64,000 nucleotides of DNA, taken from positions 85,001 to 149,000 of the forward strand of contig JAODUO010000428.1 in assembly GCA_025642075.2 (NCBI GenBank). The letters run 5' to 3'. The stretch comes from Ridgeia piscesae. Taxonomy: Eukaryota > Annelida > Polychaeta > Sabellida > Siboglinidae. Positions 1 through 14,100 of the stretch are shown piece after piece (position 1 is the stretch's first letter; the number at the start of each line of letters is the position of its first letter). The position numbers and the translations under genes are program-made. Below the pieces are notes generated by a model that searched no databases, was not told the origin of the DNA, and saw only the letters and a list, made by a program, of their open reading frames with translations.

Positions 1-1629
1 TGCTGAACGTTCCCATGGGAATAACATCTTCCCCGACTATTTTGGAAATGTTGGGGAATATTTTGCATATGTGAAATCGTAACTTATTAAACGGACACAA
101 CAAGTTGGTGTAGTGACGGCTGGACACTGGGTTGCCATAGTGACGGATGGACACCGCGTGCATCCATTGCGATGTCTGGACACTGGGTTGCCATAGTGAT
201 GGCTGGACGCTGTGGTCCATTACGTGTCACAGCCAACTTGTGTTTATTTACTCGGAACAGACAGACATGGGGTGCACTCTTGAGCCAGTGCCCGGCTGTG
301 TTTTCTAGGTGTATTTTGATTGTATTAGAGCAAGAATATCACAAAATAAAGATCAGCTGATAAAACCTGTGAATGTGTCTGCATCGAGGTTGTCCTGCTG
401 GGCCAAGTCTGAAATACAGAGAAACTGTAGTGCCAATTTACTAAGGATGAATATTATATCATGTTGTAAACATATTTACTGACACTTAATTACTGCAACC
501 AGGGCCTTCTGTCTTGTCTATGTTCTCCCAATCCTAAATGTGTTCACAAATTGTCATTACAACTGTACTATATACAGACTGAAATTTATTCTGGGTCTGC
601 AAATATTGATGGGTTTTCGCGAGTTATTTTTAATAGGGATATTTATTTTTAAGGTTATTGGTTAGAATATCCACCCTGCAAATGACACACGAGACAATAT
701 CGGCACTTACAAGGAGTCTGTGCCATTGGGTGCCGCCAGATGGCAGTATAGTTCTCTCACATGATGTCGCAGTTATACATTGTGGCACGAACTTTCAATA
801 TGACAGTGGACCGTTTCACTATGATAATAAAATAAAGGACTCATTAAACAGAATCTGAGAACTTAAAGTAAAAAGTGCAAAAACACTACCACCGTGTCAC
901 AGAGGATACTATTTCTGTGACACATCGGTGAAATAGCGCACTCTATTGAAAATCGGTGTTAAGGAGTGAAATTGATTTGAAGAGCAAACTCGACAGACTC
1001 ACAGGAAGATAACGAAGTGGTAATGTGACCCTATTTTGAAACACCTTTGTGTGACAGGAACCAGCCTTGCTCTTGTCCAATGATGCAGCCAGTGTCCCAG
1101 GGTTCTAGTCTCCCAGGGTCCCAGGGTTCTAGTCTCCCAGTGTCCCAGGGTCCCAATGTGGTACTGATGTTGTCTTGTGTCAACTCCACTTGATCCTTGT
1201 CAGTCTAACGATGTACTAAGAATGTGGCGGAGTTTATTTTTAATCTACATTTATATATCAATGCAGATGCTGAAAATATGACGTCAACATCACATGTTAG
1301 CAGGAAATGAGGTATTGTACAGACATGAACAGATTTTCACAGAAAACACGTCCACGTGACAGTGCACACTGATTATCTGATCATATTATTTTGATCTAGT
1401 GTTCTGAGATGAAACATACCAACATTATCTGTGCATGCCAATGCCACATTGCTTCCATAGAAAAGTCAAACAAGTGTTCAATTTACAAAGTAGAGTTGCT
1501 ATATAGGAACATACAAAAGTGTGTGTGGGTGCGGCCAGCATCCTGAGACTGCACTGGTACAGCATGGCATCCATCGCTCCATCACCACCGTGTCATCTGG
1601 GGTCCTCAACACAAACGATGCACAGATCC
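1..1629. other. Downstream of MRPS27; no gene seen
   Basis: AT-rich sequence with a short repeat near 120-210 (GTTGCCATAGTGA units) and another at about 1094-1160 (GGTTCTAGTCTCCCAG units). A minus-strand AATAAA at 1238-1233 could be the MRPS27 polyadenylation signal but is 555 nt from the stop. No splice-flanked coding segment was recognised. Confidence 0.5.
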
Positions 1630-1802
1630 CAGAAGCCCTTATCACATTCGGCCAGTGTCCCCGTCAACCCTAGAAGCCCTTGTCACATTCGGCCAGTGTC
1701 CCCGTCAACCCTAGAAGCCCTTGTCACATTCAGCCAGTGTCCTCGTCAACCCTAGAAGCCCTTGTCACATTGGGCCAGTCTCCTCGTCAACCCTAGAAGC
1801 CC
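1630..1802. repeat. 40-bp minisatellite overlapping the MRPS27 stop codon
   Basis: About four units of roughly 40 bp containing AGAAGCCCTTGTCACATT and CCCGTCAACCCT. The TAG stop of MRPS27 (1795-1793) is part of the CCCTAGAAGCCC motif. Confidence 0.85.
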
Positions 1803-2110
1803 TTCCCACGTTCCCCTGGTGTCCCCACAAACTGTTCCTCTTCCTTGACGTCCTCTATCGGCCGCATGCGAGGGAGCTGACTGATGCTCAAGTGGATCTT
1901 GTCCTCTTGCTCAAAGAAGCGAAGTCGTTCCTCGCGAGCCTTCAGCTCCTGCAGTCGCTGCTCAATTGACGCCTTCTTCTGCAGCTTCCGCATCCGCTCC
2001 ATCTCAGACTGCAGCCTCTCCTGGCGGTCCTCATCCCACTGCAGCAGGAGAGCGCGCTGGGCCTCCACGTCCCTAGCCTCCCCACTCCTAATGGCTGCAC
2101 ACGCCTGCTC
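1793..2110 (-). CDS. MRPS27: MRPS27 exon 11 (C-terminal coiled coil, stop)
   Basis: 318 nt including TAG (1795-1793). The acceptor is CTGCCTGTAG. It encodes EQACAAIRSGEARD, then VEAQRALLLQWDEDRQ and a long heptad-like charged helix, ending EEEQFVGTPGERGKGF. The terminal codons and the stop lie inside the first unit of a 40-bp repeat, and an 18-bp-type array starts at the acceptor, so the exon is bounded by arrays on both sides. Confidence 0.9.
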   Translation of the reverse strand, partial: EQACAAIRSGEARDVEAQRALLLQWDEDRQERLQSEMERMRKLQKKASIEQRLQELKAREERLRFFEQEDKIHLSISQLPRMRPIEDVKEEEQFVGTPGERGKGF

Positions 2111-5100
2111 CTACAGGCAGGACAGTGACACGTCACAAATAGGTGACGTGACAGACGAGTGACACGTGATAGACAAGTGATATGCGACAGACACGTGACA
2201 CACAAGTGACACGCGACAGACAAGTGACATGCGACAGACAAGTGGTACACAACAGATAAGTAACACGTGGCAGACAAGTGACACGTGACAGACAAGTGAC
2301 ACGTGACAGACAAGTGACATGTGGCAGATAGATGACAGACAGATGTCACGTGACAAGACACATGAGATATAGGTGACACATGACAGACATGTGACAGTTA
2401 GGTGACACATGAGACACATGACAGATAGGTGACATTTGACAGACACGACAGATAGGTGACAAAGAGGTGACACGTGAGACATGACAGATAAGTAATATGT
2501 GACACATGACAGATAGGTGACGCATGACATACAGGTGACATGTAACAGACAGGTGACATGTGACAGACAAGTGACATATGATAGACAGGTGACGTGACAT
2601 AGGACATTGTCATGAACCTGGGGAGGGGTCTGTGTCCTGACATGTCAGTGTGTGAATGTATCCGTTGACTGATCATGTTGTAACCAATTATATTTTGTTG
2701 TTTGGGGTTTCACTGACTGCTACAGTTTTGGGTTGCTGGCTGGTGAAAAGGTGGTTTCAAATAAAATGGGACAAACCATACATTAGTAGGGCATAGTATA
2801 CCTCTTTTTTGCAGTAATTGATGAAGTAAATCCAAAAATTCCAAAATTTACTATAAACGGATTAACCGCTTGAAAGGTGCCACAATGACAATACGTAGGA
2901 CTTGGTGTGGTCTAGTTGTCACCACACAGCAAACTTCTACAGTCAGCAAATTATATTACATATTCCAACAGCGGCGGGGAACAGCCATTTTGGATTAAAA
3001 AAATACAAATCTCACACAATATGTAGGAGGATTGGAAGCATTTCGACTCAGTAACTTTATGAGAGCAACTATCACTGATACTACAAACAGTTAAATCACT
3101 GATATTATCAGTAGTGTCAGTGATGGTTAATTATAATAATATGTAAATATGTAGATACAATGTGAGCCGGTGTACATCATATTTTGACTATAATCACTAA
3201 TGAAAGAATAATTTTTTTGATTAACTTTGTGAAGATAACCCAGGTCAGTGGTGATAAATGTTGTCACTGGTATTTCTAATTGTTTATTATTCTACAAGTG
3301 CTTGTAGAATTTTATAATAACAAACAATTAACAATACCAGTGTCAACATTTATCACTTCCGACCCGTGCTATATTCACAAAGTTAACTACCAATTACAAC
3401 GTCGTCATCAAAGATATAAAATTCTCAATTGCTTTAGTTGATAAACATGATGTGGTCATTCAGTGTATTCAGATAAGCAGCTTATAAAAATGTGTGACCC
3501 AAATGAGCAGCCAATCAGAAGAATACATACCCTAAGGGCCTCCTCCAGAGATTCTTGAGCCACGGCCCCGTTAGTAGCTGCCAGCTGATTGGACAACTCC
3601 TGCTCACAACAAACCAATCACATTCTAGTCAGCTGACACCACATTCATCAGACAGGTGATTTTGAATAATTACATACGTCATCCAAACAAAGATGACAAG
3701 ATCATTTATACAGAAAAATCAAATGAAAAAAATCTTAAGAAGTAAAAAAACAACTGGTCAACAAAGTTAACAAACTGTAAAATGGAACATTCTGCAGCAC
3801 AAAACTATAAATTGGCCTTGAGATGGACAACGTTCAGTTGAGTGAGATCATCAGCACGACCAGTTGCAGTGAATGTAACAACTGACGGAAACTGAAGAAA
3901 GGTAATTGAAGAACACTGGTCTATGAAAAGGAAGTTCACTCCCTGAACACTACACCTCACTCCCTGAACACTACACCTCACTCACTGAACACTACACCTC
4001 ACTCCCTGAACACTACACCTCACTCACCTGAACACTACACCTCACTCACTGAACACTACACCTCACTCCCTGAACACTACACCTCACTCACTGAACACTA
4101 CACCTCACTCACTGAACACTACACCTCACTCACTGAACACTACACCTCACTCCCTGAACACTACACCTCACTCACTGAACACTACACCTCACTCACTGAA
4201 CACTACACCTCACTCACTGAACACTACACCTCACTCCCTGAACACTACACCTCACTCACTGAACACTACACCTCATTCTCTGAACACTACACCTCACTCC
4301 CTGAACACTACACCTCACTCACTGAACACTACACCTCACTCACTGAACACTACACCTCACTCCCTGAACACTACACCTCACTCACTGAACACTACACCTC
4401 ACTCACTGAACACTACACCTCACTCACTGAACACTACACCTCACTCCCTGAACACTACACCTCACTCACTGAACACTACACCTCACTCACTGAACACTAC
4501 ACCTCACTCTCTGAACACTACACCTCATTCTCTGAACACTACACCTCACTCCCTGAACACTACACCTCACTCCCTGAACACTACACCTCATTCTCTGAAC
4601 ACTACACCTAACTCCCTGAACACTACACCTCACTCCCTAACACTACACCTCACTCCCTGAACACTACACCTCACTCCCTGAACACTACACCTCATTCTCT
4701 GAACACTACACCTCACTCCCTGAACACTACACCTCATTCTCTTAACACTACACCTCACTCCCTAACACTACACCTCACTCCCCGAACACTACACCTCACT
4801 CCCTGAACACTACACTTCATTCTCTGAACACTACACCTCACTCCCTGAACACTACACTCACACCCTGAACACTACACCTCACTCCCTAACTCTACACCTC
4901 ACTCCCTGAACACTACACCTCATTCTCTGAACACTACACCTCACTCCATGAACACTACACTCACTCCCTGAACACTACACCTCACTCCCTAACACTACAC
5001 CTCACTCCCTGAACACTACACCTCACTCCCTAACATTATGCCTCACTCCCTGAACACTACACTTCATTCTCTGAACACTACACCTCACTCCCTGAACACT

Positions 5101-8100
5101 ACACCTCACTCCCTGAACACTACACCTCACTCCCTGAACACTACACCTCATTCTCTGAACACTACACCTAACTCCCTGAACACTACACCTCACTCCCTAA
5201 CACTACACCTCACTCCCTGAACACTACACCTCACTCCCTGAACACTACACCTCATTCTCTGAACACTACACCTCACTCCCTGAACACTACACCTCATTCT
5301 CTTAACACTACACCTCACTCCCTAACACTACACCTCACTCCCCGAACACTACACCTCACTCCCTGAACACTACACTTCATTCTCTGAACACTACACCTCA
5401 CTCCCTGAACACTACACTCACACCCTGAACACTACACCTCACTCCCTAACACTACACCTCACTCCCTGAACACTACACCTCATTCTCTGAACACTACACC
5501 TCACTCCATGAACACTACACTCACTCCCTGAACACTACACCTCACTCCCTAACACTACACCTCACTCCCTGAACACTACACCTCACTCCCTAACATTATG
5601 CCTCACTCCCTGAACACTACACTTCATTCTCTGAACACTACACCTCACTCCCTGAACACTACACCTCACTCCCTGAACACTACACCTCACTCCCTAACAC
5701 TACACCTCACTCCCTGAACACTACACCTCATTCCCTAACACTACACCTCACTCCCTAACACTACAACTCACTCCCTGAACACTACACCTCACTCCCTGAA
5801 CACTACACTCACTCCCTGAACACTACACCTCACTCCCTGAACACTACACCTCACTCCCTAAACACTACATTCACTCCCTGAACACTACACCTCACTCCCT
5901 GAACATTACATTCACTCCCTGAACACTACACCTCACTCCCTGAACACTACACCTCACTCCCTAAACACTACATTCACTCCCTGAACACTACACCTCACTC
6001 CCTGAACATTACATTCACTCCCTTAACACTACACCTCACTCCCTGAACACTACACCTCACTCCCTGAACACTACACCTCATTCTCTGAACACTACACCTC
6101 ACTCCCTGAACACTACACCTCATTCTCTGAACACTACACCTCACTCCCTGAACACTACATTCACTCCCTGAACACTACACCTCACTCCCTGAACACTACA
6201 CCTCACTCCCTAAACACTACACTCACTCCCTGAACACTACACTCACACTCTGAACACTACATACACTCCCTGAACACTACACCTCATTCTCTGAACACTA
6301 CACCTCACTCCCTGAACACTACACCTCACTCCCTAACACTACACCTCACTCCCTAACACTACACTCACACCCTGAACACTACACCTCACTCCCTGAACAC
6401 TACACTCACACCCTGAACACTACATTCACTCCCTGAACACTACACCTCATTCTCTGAACACTACACTCACTCTCAGAACACTACACTCACTCCCTGAACA
6501 CTACACTCACTCCCTGAACACTACACCTCACTCCCTGAACACTACACCTCACTCCCTGAACACTACACCTCACTCCCTGAACACTACACCTCATTCTCTG
6601 AACACTACACCTCACTCCCTGAACACTACACCTTGCTCCCTGAACACTACACCTCACTCCCTGAACACTACATTCACTCCCTGAACACTACACCTCACTC
6701 CCTGAACACTACACCTCACTCCCTGAACACTACACCTCATTCTCTGAACACTACATTCACTCCCTGAACACTACACCTCACTCCCTGAACACTACACCTC
6801 ATTCTCTGAACACTACACCTCACTCCCTGAACACTACATTCACTCCCTGAACACTACACCTCACTCCCTGAACACTACACCTCATTCCCTGAACACTACA
6901 CCTCACTCCCTGAACACTACATTCACTCCCTGAACACTACACCTCACTCTCTGAACACTACATTCACTCCCTGAACACTACACCTCACTACCTGAACACT
7001 ACACCTCACTCCCTAACACTACACCTCATTCTCTGAACACTACACCTCACTCCCTAAACACTACATTCACTCCCTGAACACTACACTCACACCCTGAACA
7101 CTACACCTCACTCCCTAACACTACACCTGACTCCCTAACACTACACCTCACTCCCTGACACTACACCTCACTTCCTAACACTACACCTCACTTCCTAACA
7201 CTACACCTCACTCCCTGAACACTACACCTCACTCCCTGAACACTACACCTCACTCCCTAAACACTACACCTCACTCCCTAACACTACACCTCACTCCCTA
7301 ACACTACACCTCACTCCCTAACACTACACCTCACTCCCTAACACTACACCTCACTCCCTAACACTACACCTGACTCCTTAACACTACACCTCACTCCCTA
7401 ACACTACACCTCACTCCCTAACACTACACCTTACTCCCTAACACTACACCTCACTCCGTAACACTATACCTCACTCTCTAACACTACACCTCACTCCCTA
7501 ACACTACACCTGACTCCCTAATACTACACCTTACTCCCTAACACTACACCTCACTCCCTAACACTACACCTCATTCCCTAACACTACACCTGACTCCCTA
7601 AACACTACATTCACTCCCTGAACACTACACCTCACTCCCTGAACACTACACCTCACTCCCTGAACACTACACGCTCATTCTCTGAACACTACACTCACTC
7701 CCTGAACACTACACCTCACTCCCTGAACACTACCCCCCTCACTTCCCTGAACACTACACCTCACTCCCTGAACACTACACTCACTCCCTGAACACTACAC
7801 CTCATTCCCTGAACACTACACCTCACTCCCTGAACACTACATTCACTCCCTGAACACTACCCCCTCACTCTCCCTGAACACTACACCTCACTCCCTGAAC
7901 ACTACACCTCACTCCCTGAACACTACACCTCACTCCCTGAACACTACACCTCATTCTCTGAACACTACACCTCACTCCCTAACACTACACCTCACTCCCT
8001 GAACACTACACCTCACTCCCTGAACACTACACCTCACTCCCTGAACACTACACCTCACTTTCCCCGAACACTACACCTCACTCCCTGAACACTACACCTC

Positions 8101-11100
8101 ACTCCCTAACACTACACCTCACTCCCTGAACACTACACCTCATTCTCTGAACACTACACCTCACTCCTGAACACTACACCTCACTCCCTAACACTACACC
8201 TCACTCCCTGAACACTACACCTCACTCCCTGAACACTACACCTCACTTTCCCCGAACACTACACCTCACTCCCTGAACACTACACTTCATCCTGAACACT
8301 ACACCTCACTCCCTAACACTACACCTCACTCCCTGAACACTACACCTCACTCCCTGAACACTACACCTCACTCCCTGAACACTACACTCATTCCCTGAAC
8401 ACTACACCTCACTCCCTAACACTACACTCACTCCCTGAACACTACACCTCACTCCCTAACACTACACCTCACTCCCTGAACACTACACCTCACTTTCCCC
8501 GAACACTACACCTCACTCCCTGAACACTACACACTCACTCCCTGAACACTACACCTCACTCCCTAACACTACACCTCACTCCCTGAACACTACACCTCAC
8601 TCCCTGAACACTACACCTCACTCCCTAAACACTACATTCACTCCCTGAACACTACACCTCACTCCCTGAACACTTACATTCACTCCCTGAACACTACACC
8701 TCACTCCCTGAACACTACACCTCACTCCCTGAACACTACACCTCATTCCCTGAACACTACACCTCACTCCCTGAACACTACACCTCACTCCCTGAACACT
8801 ACACCTCACTCCCTGAACACTACACTCACTCCCTGAACACTACACCTCACTCCCTGAACACTACACCTCACTCCCTAAACACTACATTCACTCCCTGAAC
8901 ACTACACCTCACTCCCTGAACACTACATTCACTCCCTGAACACTACACCTCACTCTGAACACTACACCTCACTCCCTGAACACTACACCTCACTCCCTGA
9001 ACACTACACCTCACTCCCTAAACACTAAAAACCTCACTCCCTGAACACTACACCTCACTCCCTGAACACTACACCTCACTCCCTGAACACTACACATCAC
9101 TCCCTGAACACTACACCTCACTCCTGAACACTACATCTCACTCCCTGAACACTACACCTCATTCTCCTGAACACTACACCTCACTCCCTGAACACTACAC
9201 CTCACTCCCTGAACACTACACCTCACTCCCTGAACACTACACCTCACTCCCTGAACACTACACCTCACTTTCCCCGAACACTACACCTCACTCCCTGAAC
9301 ACTACACCTCACTCCCTGAACACTACACCTCACTCCCTGAACACTACACCTCACTCCCTGAACACTACACCTCACTCCCTGAACACTACACTCACTCCCT
9401 GAACACTACACCTCACTCCCTGAACACTACACCTCACTCCCTGAACACTACACCTCACTCCCTGAACACTACACCTCACTCCCTGAACACTACACCTCAC
9501 TCCCTGAACACTACACCTCACTCCCTGAACACTACACCTCACTCCCTGAACACTACACCTCATCCCTGAACACTACACCTCACTCCCTGAACACTACATT
9601 CACTCCCTGAACACTACACCTCACTCTCTGAACACTACATTCACTCCCTGAACACTACACCTCACTCCCTGAACACTACACCTCACTCCCTGAACACTAC
9701 ACCTCATTCTCTGAACACTACACCTCACTCCCTAACACTACACCTCACTCCCTAACACTACACCTGACTCCTTAACACTACACCTCACTCCCTAACACTA
9801 CACCTCACTCCCTAACACTACACCTTACTCCCTAACACTACACCTCACTCCGTAACACTATACCTCACTCTCTAACACTACACCTCACTCCCTAACACTA
9901 CACCTGACTCCCTAATACTACACCTTACTCCCTAACACTACACCTCACTCCCTAACACTACACCTCATTCCCTAACACTACACCTGACTCCCTAAACACT
10001 ACATTCACTCCCTGAACACTACACCTCACTCCCTGAACACTACACCTCACTCCCTGAACACTACACCTCATTCTCTGAACACTACATTCACTCCCTGAAC
10101 ACTACACCTCACTCCCTGAACACTACACCTCATTCTCTGAACACTACACCTCACTCCCTGAACACTACATTCACTCCCTGAACACTACACCTCATTCCCT
10201 GAACACTACACCTCACTCCCTGAACACTACATTCACTCCCTGAACACTACACCTCACTCTCTGAACACTACATTCACTCCCTGAACACTACACCTCACTC
10301 CCTGAACACTACACCTCACTCCCTAACACTACACCTCATTCTCTGAACACTACACCTCACTCCCTAAACACTACATTCACTCCCTGAACACTACACTCAC
10401 ACCCTGAACACTACATTCACTCCCTGAACACTACACCTCACTCCCTGAACACTACACCTCACTCCCTAAACACTACATTCACTCCCTGAACACTACACTC
10501 ACACCCTGAACACTACACTCACACCCTGAACACTACACCTCACTCCCTAACACTACACCTCACTCCCTGAACACTACACCTCACTCCCTGAACACTACAC
10601 CTCACTCCCTAAACACTACACCTCACTCCCTGAACACTACACCTCACTCCCTGAACACTACACCTAACTCCCTGAACACTACACCTCACTCCCTAACACT
10701 ACACCTCACTCCCTAACACTACACCTCACTCCCTAACACTACACCTCACTCCCTAACACTACACCTGACTCCCTAACACTACACCTGACTCCTTAACACT
10801 ACACCTCACTCCCTAACACTACACCTCACTCCCTAACACTACACCTCACTCCCTAACACTACACCTCACTCCCTAACACTACACCTTACTCCCTAACACT
10901 ACACCTCACTCCCTAACACTACACCTCATTCCCTAACACTAAACCTGACTCCCTAAACACTACATTCACTCCCTGAACACTACACCTCACTCCCTGAACA
11001 CTACACCTCACTCCCTAACACTACACCTCACTCCCTGAACACTACACCTCACTCCCTGAACACTACACCTCACTCCCTAAACACTACACCTCACTCCCTG

Positions 11101-14100
11101 AACACTACACCTCACTCCCTGAACACTACACCTAACTCCCTGAACACTACACCTCACTCCCTAACACTACACCTCACTCCCTAACACTACACCTCACTCC
11201 CTAACACTACACCTCACTCTCTAACACTACACCTCACTCCCTAACACTACACCTGACTCCCTAACACTACACCTTACTCCCTAACACTACACCTCACTCC
11301 CTAACACTACACCTCATTCCCTAACACTACACCTGACTCCCTAAACACTACATTCACTCCCTGAACACTACACCTCACTCCCTGAACACTACAGCAACTC
11401 CCTGATAAATATATTCAATCAAGCGTCATCTCATCTTTTCTGGGACACGTCCAGCTGCAATTACTGTGTATGTAAGTAACCGTTCACACGCAAGTATCCG
11501 CAGCAGTCCAGATAGTTACATACTTGTAAACAGCGCAGTGAACCGTCATCAGCTCATTGGCTGGTTCTACTTTTTCGGAGAATTCCACTGTTTATAGCAA
11601 CGAGTCTACCAAACGTTCATTAACGGAAATGGATTATCCCAAACAACATAACAAAATGTTCCAAATAATTATGCTAACAACATATATTAGGACTCTACAT
11701 ATGACCAGTTGTAGCAGATGTCTAATTTATTCATTACATTGAAAAATTACACTGATCTAGAGATGAGAAGAAACTAAAGTCTGGGCTCCAGGCTCCAGAT
11801 TTCAGGCTATGACAAATCCATTGCTGCAGAAGTTTCCACTGAACTGACCTGAAATTCTTCGAGAAGTTTTGCCTTCTGGTCAGCTGTGTAGTAAGGCTTG
11901 ACATCTTCCATCGTTACCAATCCCGGATCCTTCTTTTCCTCTGGCGGTTCTTTTGTCTGTACCGCCTCTAGCGACTCCCGGAATTGATCAATCTTCAAAA
12001 CAGACGAAAATAAGGCATTTAATGTATATTTGCAATGTGAACCGTCAACGTGCAAACTATGAATGCAACAAATGTAGAAATTGTGAGTATACATGTAGTT
12101 TCAATAAGGCCTCACTTAGAATATTGTATACAAGCATGGAGGCCATATCGCAAGAAGGATATTGATATGCTAGAAAGAGTACAAAGGAGAGCAACCAAAA
12201 TTATAGAACCCTGTCGAGTGCTGAAAACAACTAGAACCATGGTTAATGTTACCATTTGCCCCATTACCCAAACTGACACTACGTTATTCTACCTTTGTTG
12301 ATCCATATTATATATTTAATTCCACATTTTGTTACTTTAATTGGCCTATTTTTTAATGTAGTTGACAACAAAATGTTAAACTTATTCACCAAATTACTTC
12401 ATACAATTACACATTCAATACACAAAGTATCCAATTTGATATCCCATAATGTAATATCCCACAATGCAACAGCACACTGTCTTCCTCTCACCGCTTCCTG
12501 TGTGACAGCAGGCACAGACCCTGACTTGACACAGTCACGGAGCAGAGTCAATCCCGACTCAAACTTCTCGTACAGAGCCCAGCCAATCAGTTGGTAGCTG
12601 CGGCCAATCAGATCGCTGTTACCGCGGGCAACAGATACGAACGTCTTGCCAAGCTTCAATGAATCCCGGTCAAGGTCGAAGTGATCATCATACCACGGGT
12701 TCTCAATGAAACTCACTCGGATCCAGATTTGTTTCTAAGGCAGAAACAGTTGCACTAGAGCTGGTGCAGTCAACACGTTTACTGCTGAATCAGTATTTTA
12801 TATGGTTTTGAAACCTATTTATTAACCATCAAACCTGGTATTCAATACAACAGGTTACATCACCAACTGAAAAAAACTTGAATCTTCCATAATCATGTAA
12901 AACAATCGCTGGACCCCATTTTTTGTGGATATTTTCAAAATGTGATCTTTTTATACAAATTTATATGTCGACTTGCTTATTAGACATAAAATGAACAACT
13001 AAAAATCTTAAATTATGTCAGCGATTGACTAGTGCAGGCCAAAAGTTACTTTACACCAGGAATATCTACTCACCTTGGTTGAGCTATAAGTTTCATCCCT
13101 GGTTACAATAGTTATAATTATTGAAGATTGTAGCCATATTGGGTCATAAGAGAAACTATATTACAGATGCCATCACCAACATGACCGCCAAGTGTTACCC
13201 ACAATGCACTATAATTATTGAATGTTGTAGTCATGTCGTATCATAAATGAAACTACATTACAGAGGCCGTCACCAACATGGCCACAAAGAATTACCCACA
13301 ATGCACTATAATTATTGAATGCTGTAGTCATATCGGGTCATAAATGAAACTACATTACAGAGGCCATCACCAACATGGCCACAAAGAATTACCCACAATG
13401 CACTATAATTATTGAATGTTGTAGTCATATTGGGTCATAAGTGAAACTACATTACAGAGGCCATCACCAACATGGCCACAAAGAATTACCCACAATGCAC
13501 TATAATTATTGAATGTTGTAGTCATATTGGGTCATAAGTGAAACTACATTACAGAGGCCATCACCATCATGGCTGCCAAGTATTACCCACAATTATTGAA
13601 TGTTGTAAAACCATGGATTAATATTAGCAGATCCAAGACCATATCTACATTACACAGGCCGGCATCAACATGACCGCCAAGTATTACCCACAATGCACCC
13701 TCACCTCGTCATCTTCCTCTGGCTCAGCGGGTGGTTCTGCGGAGGGTGGGTTGTTCTTCCAGTGAAGGTGGCAGGCGTACCAGGCGAGGGCGCGAGAGAT
13801 GGGGTGGCTGAAGTCTTCCTGGAGCATCAGGTCGTAGGCGACCGCAGCGCCCTCTGGACACACATTCAGGAACTAATAACAACACTTAGCAGCGATATAA
13901 CTTTACAATGTAACCGAGTTACCGACCGCTACAATGTCATAAGTAAGCGTCATGACAATGATGACACTGGCCCCTGGCTGTAATGTTATTTTTTCCCTTG
14001 ATATGCGATCTCAATCACACATGACATTTGTTATGATCTCAATCACACATGACATTTGTTATGATCTCAATCACACATGACATTTGTTATGATCTCAATC

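Noticed and set aside
11557..11742. 61-codon plus-strand open frame
   Set aside because: No similarity, no splice context; length is expected by chance in this much sequence.
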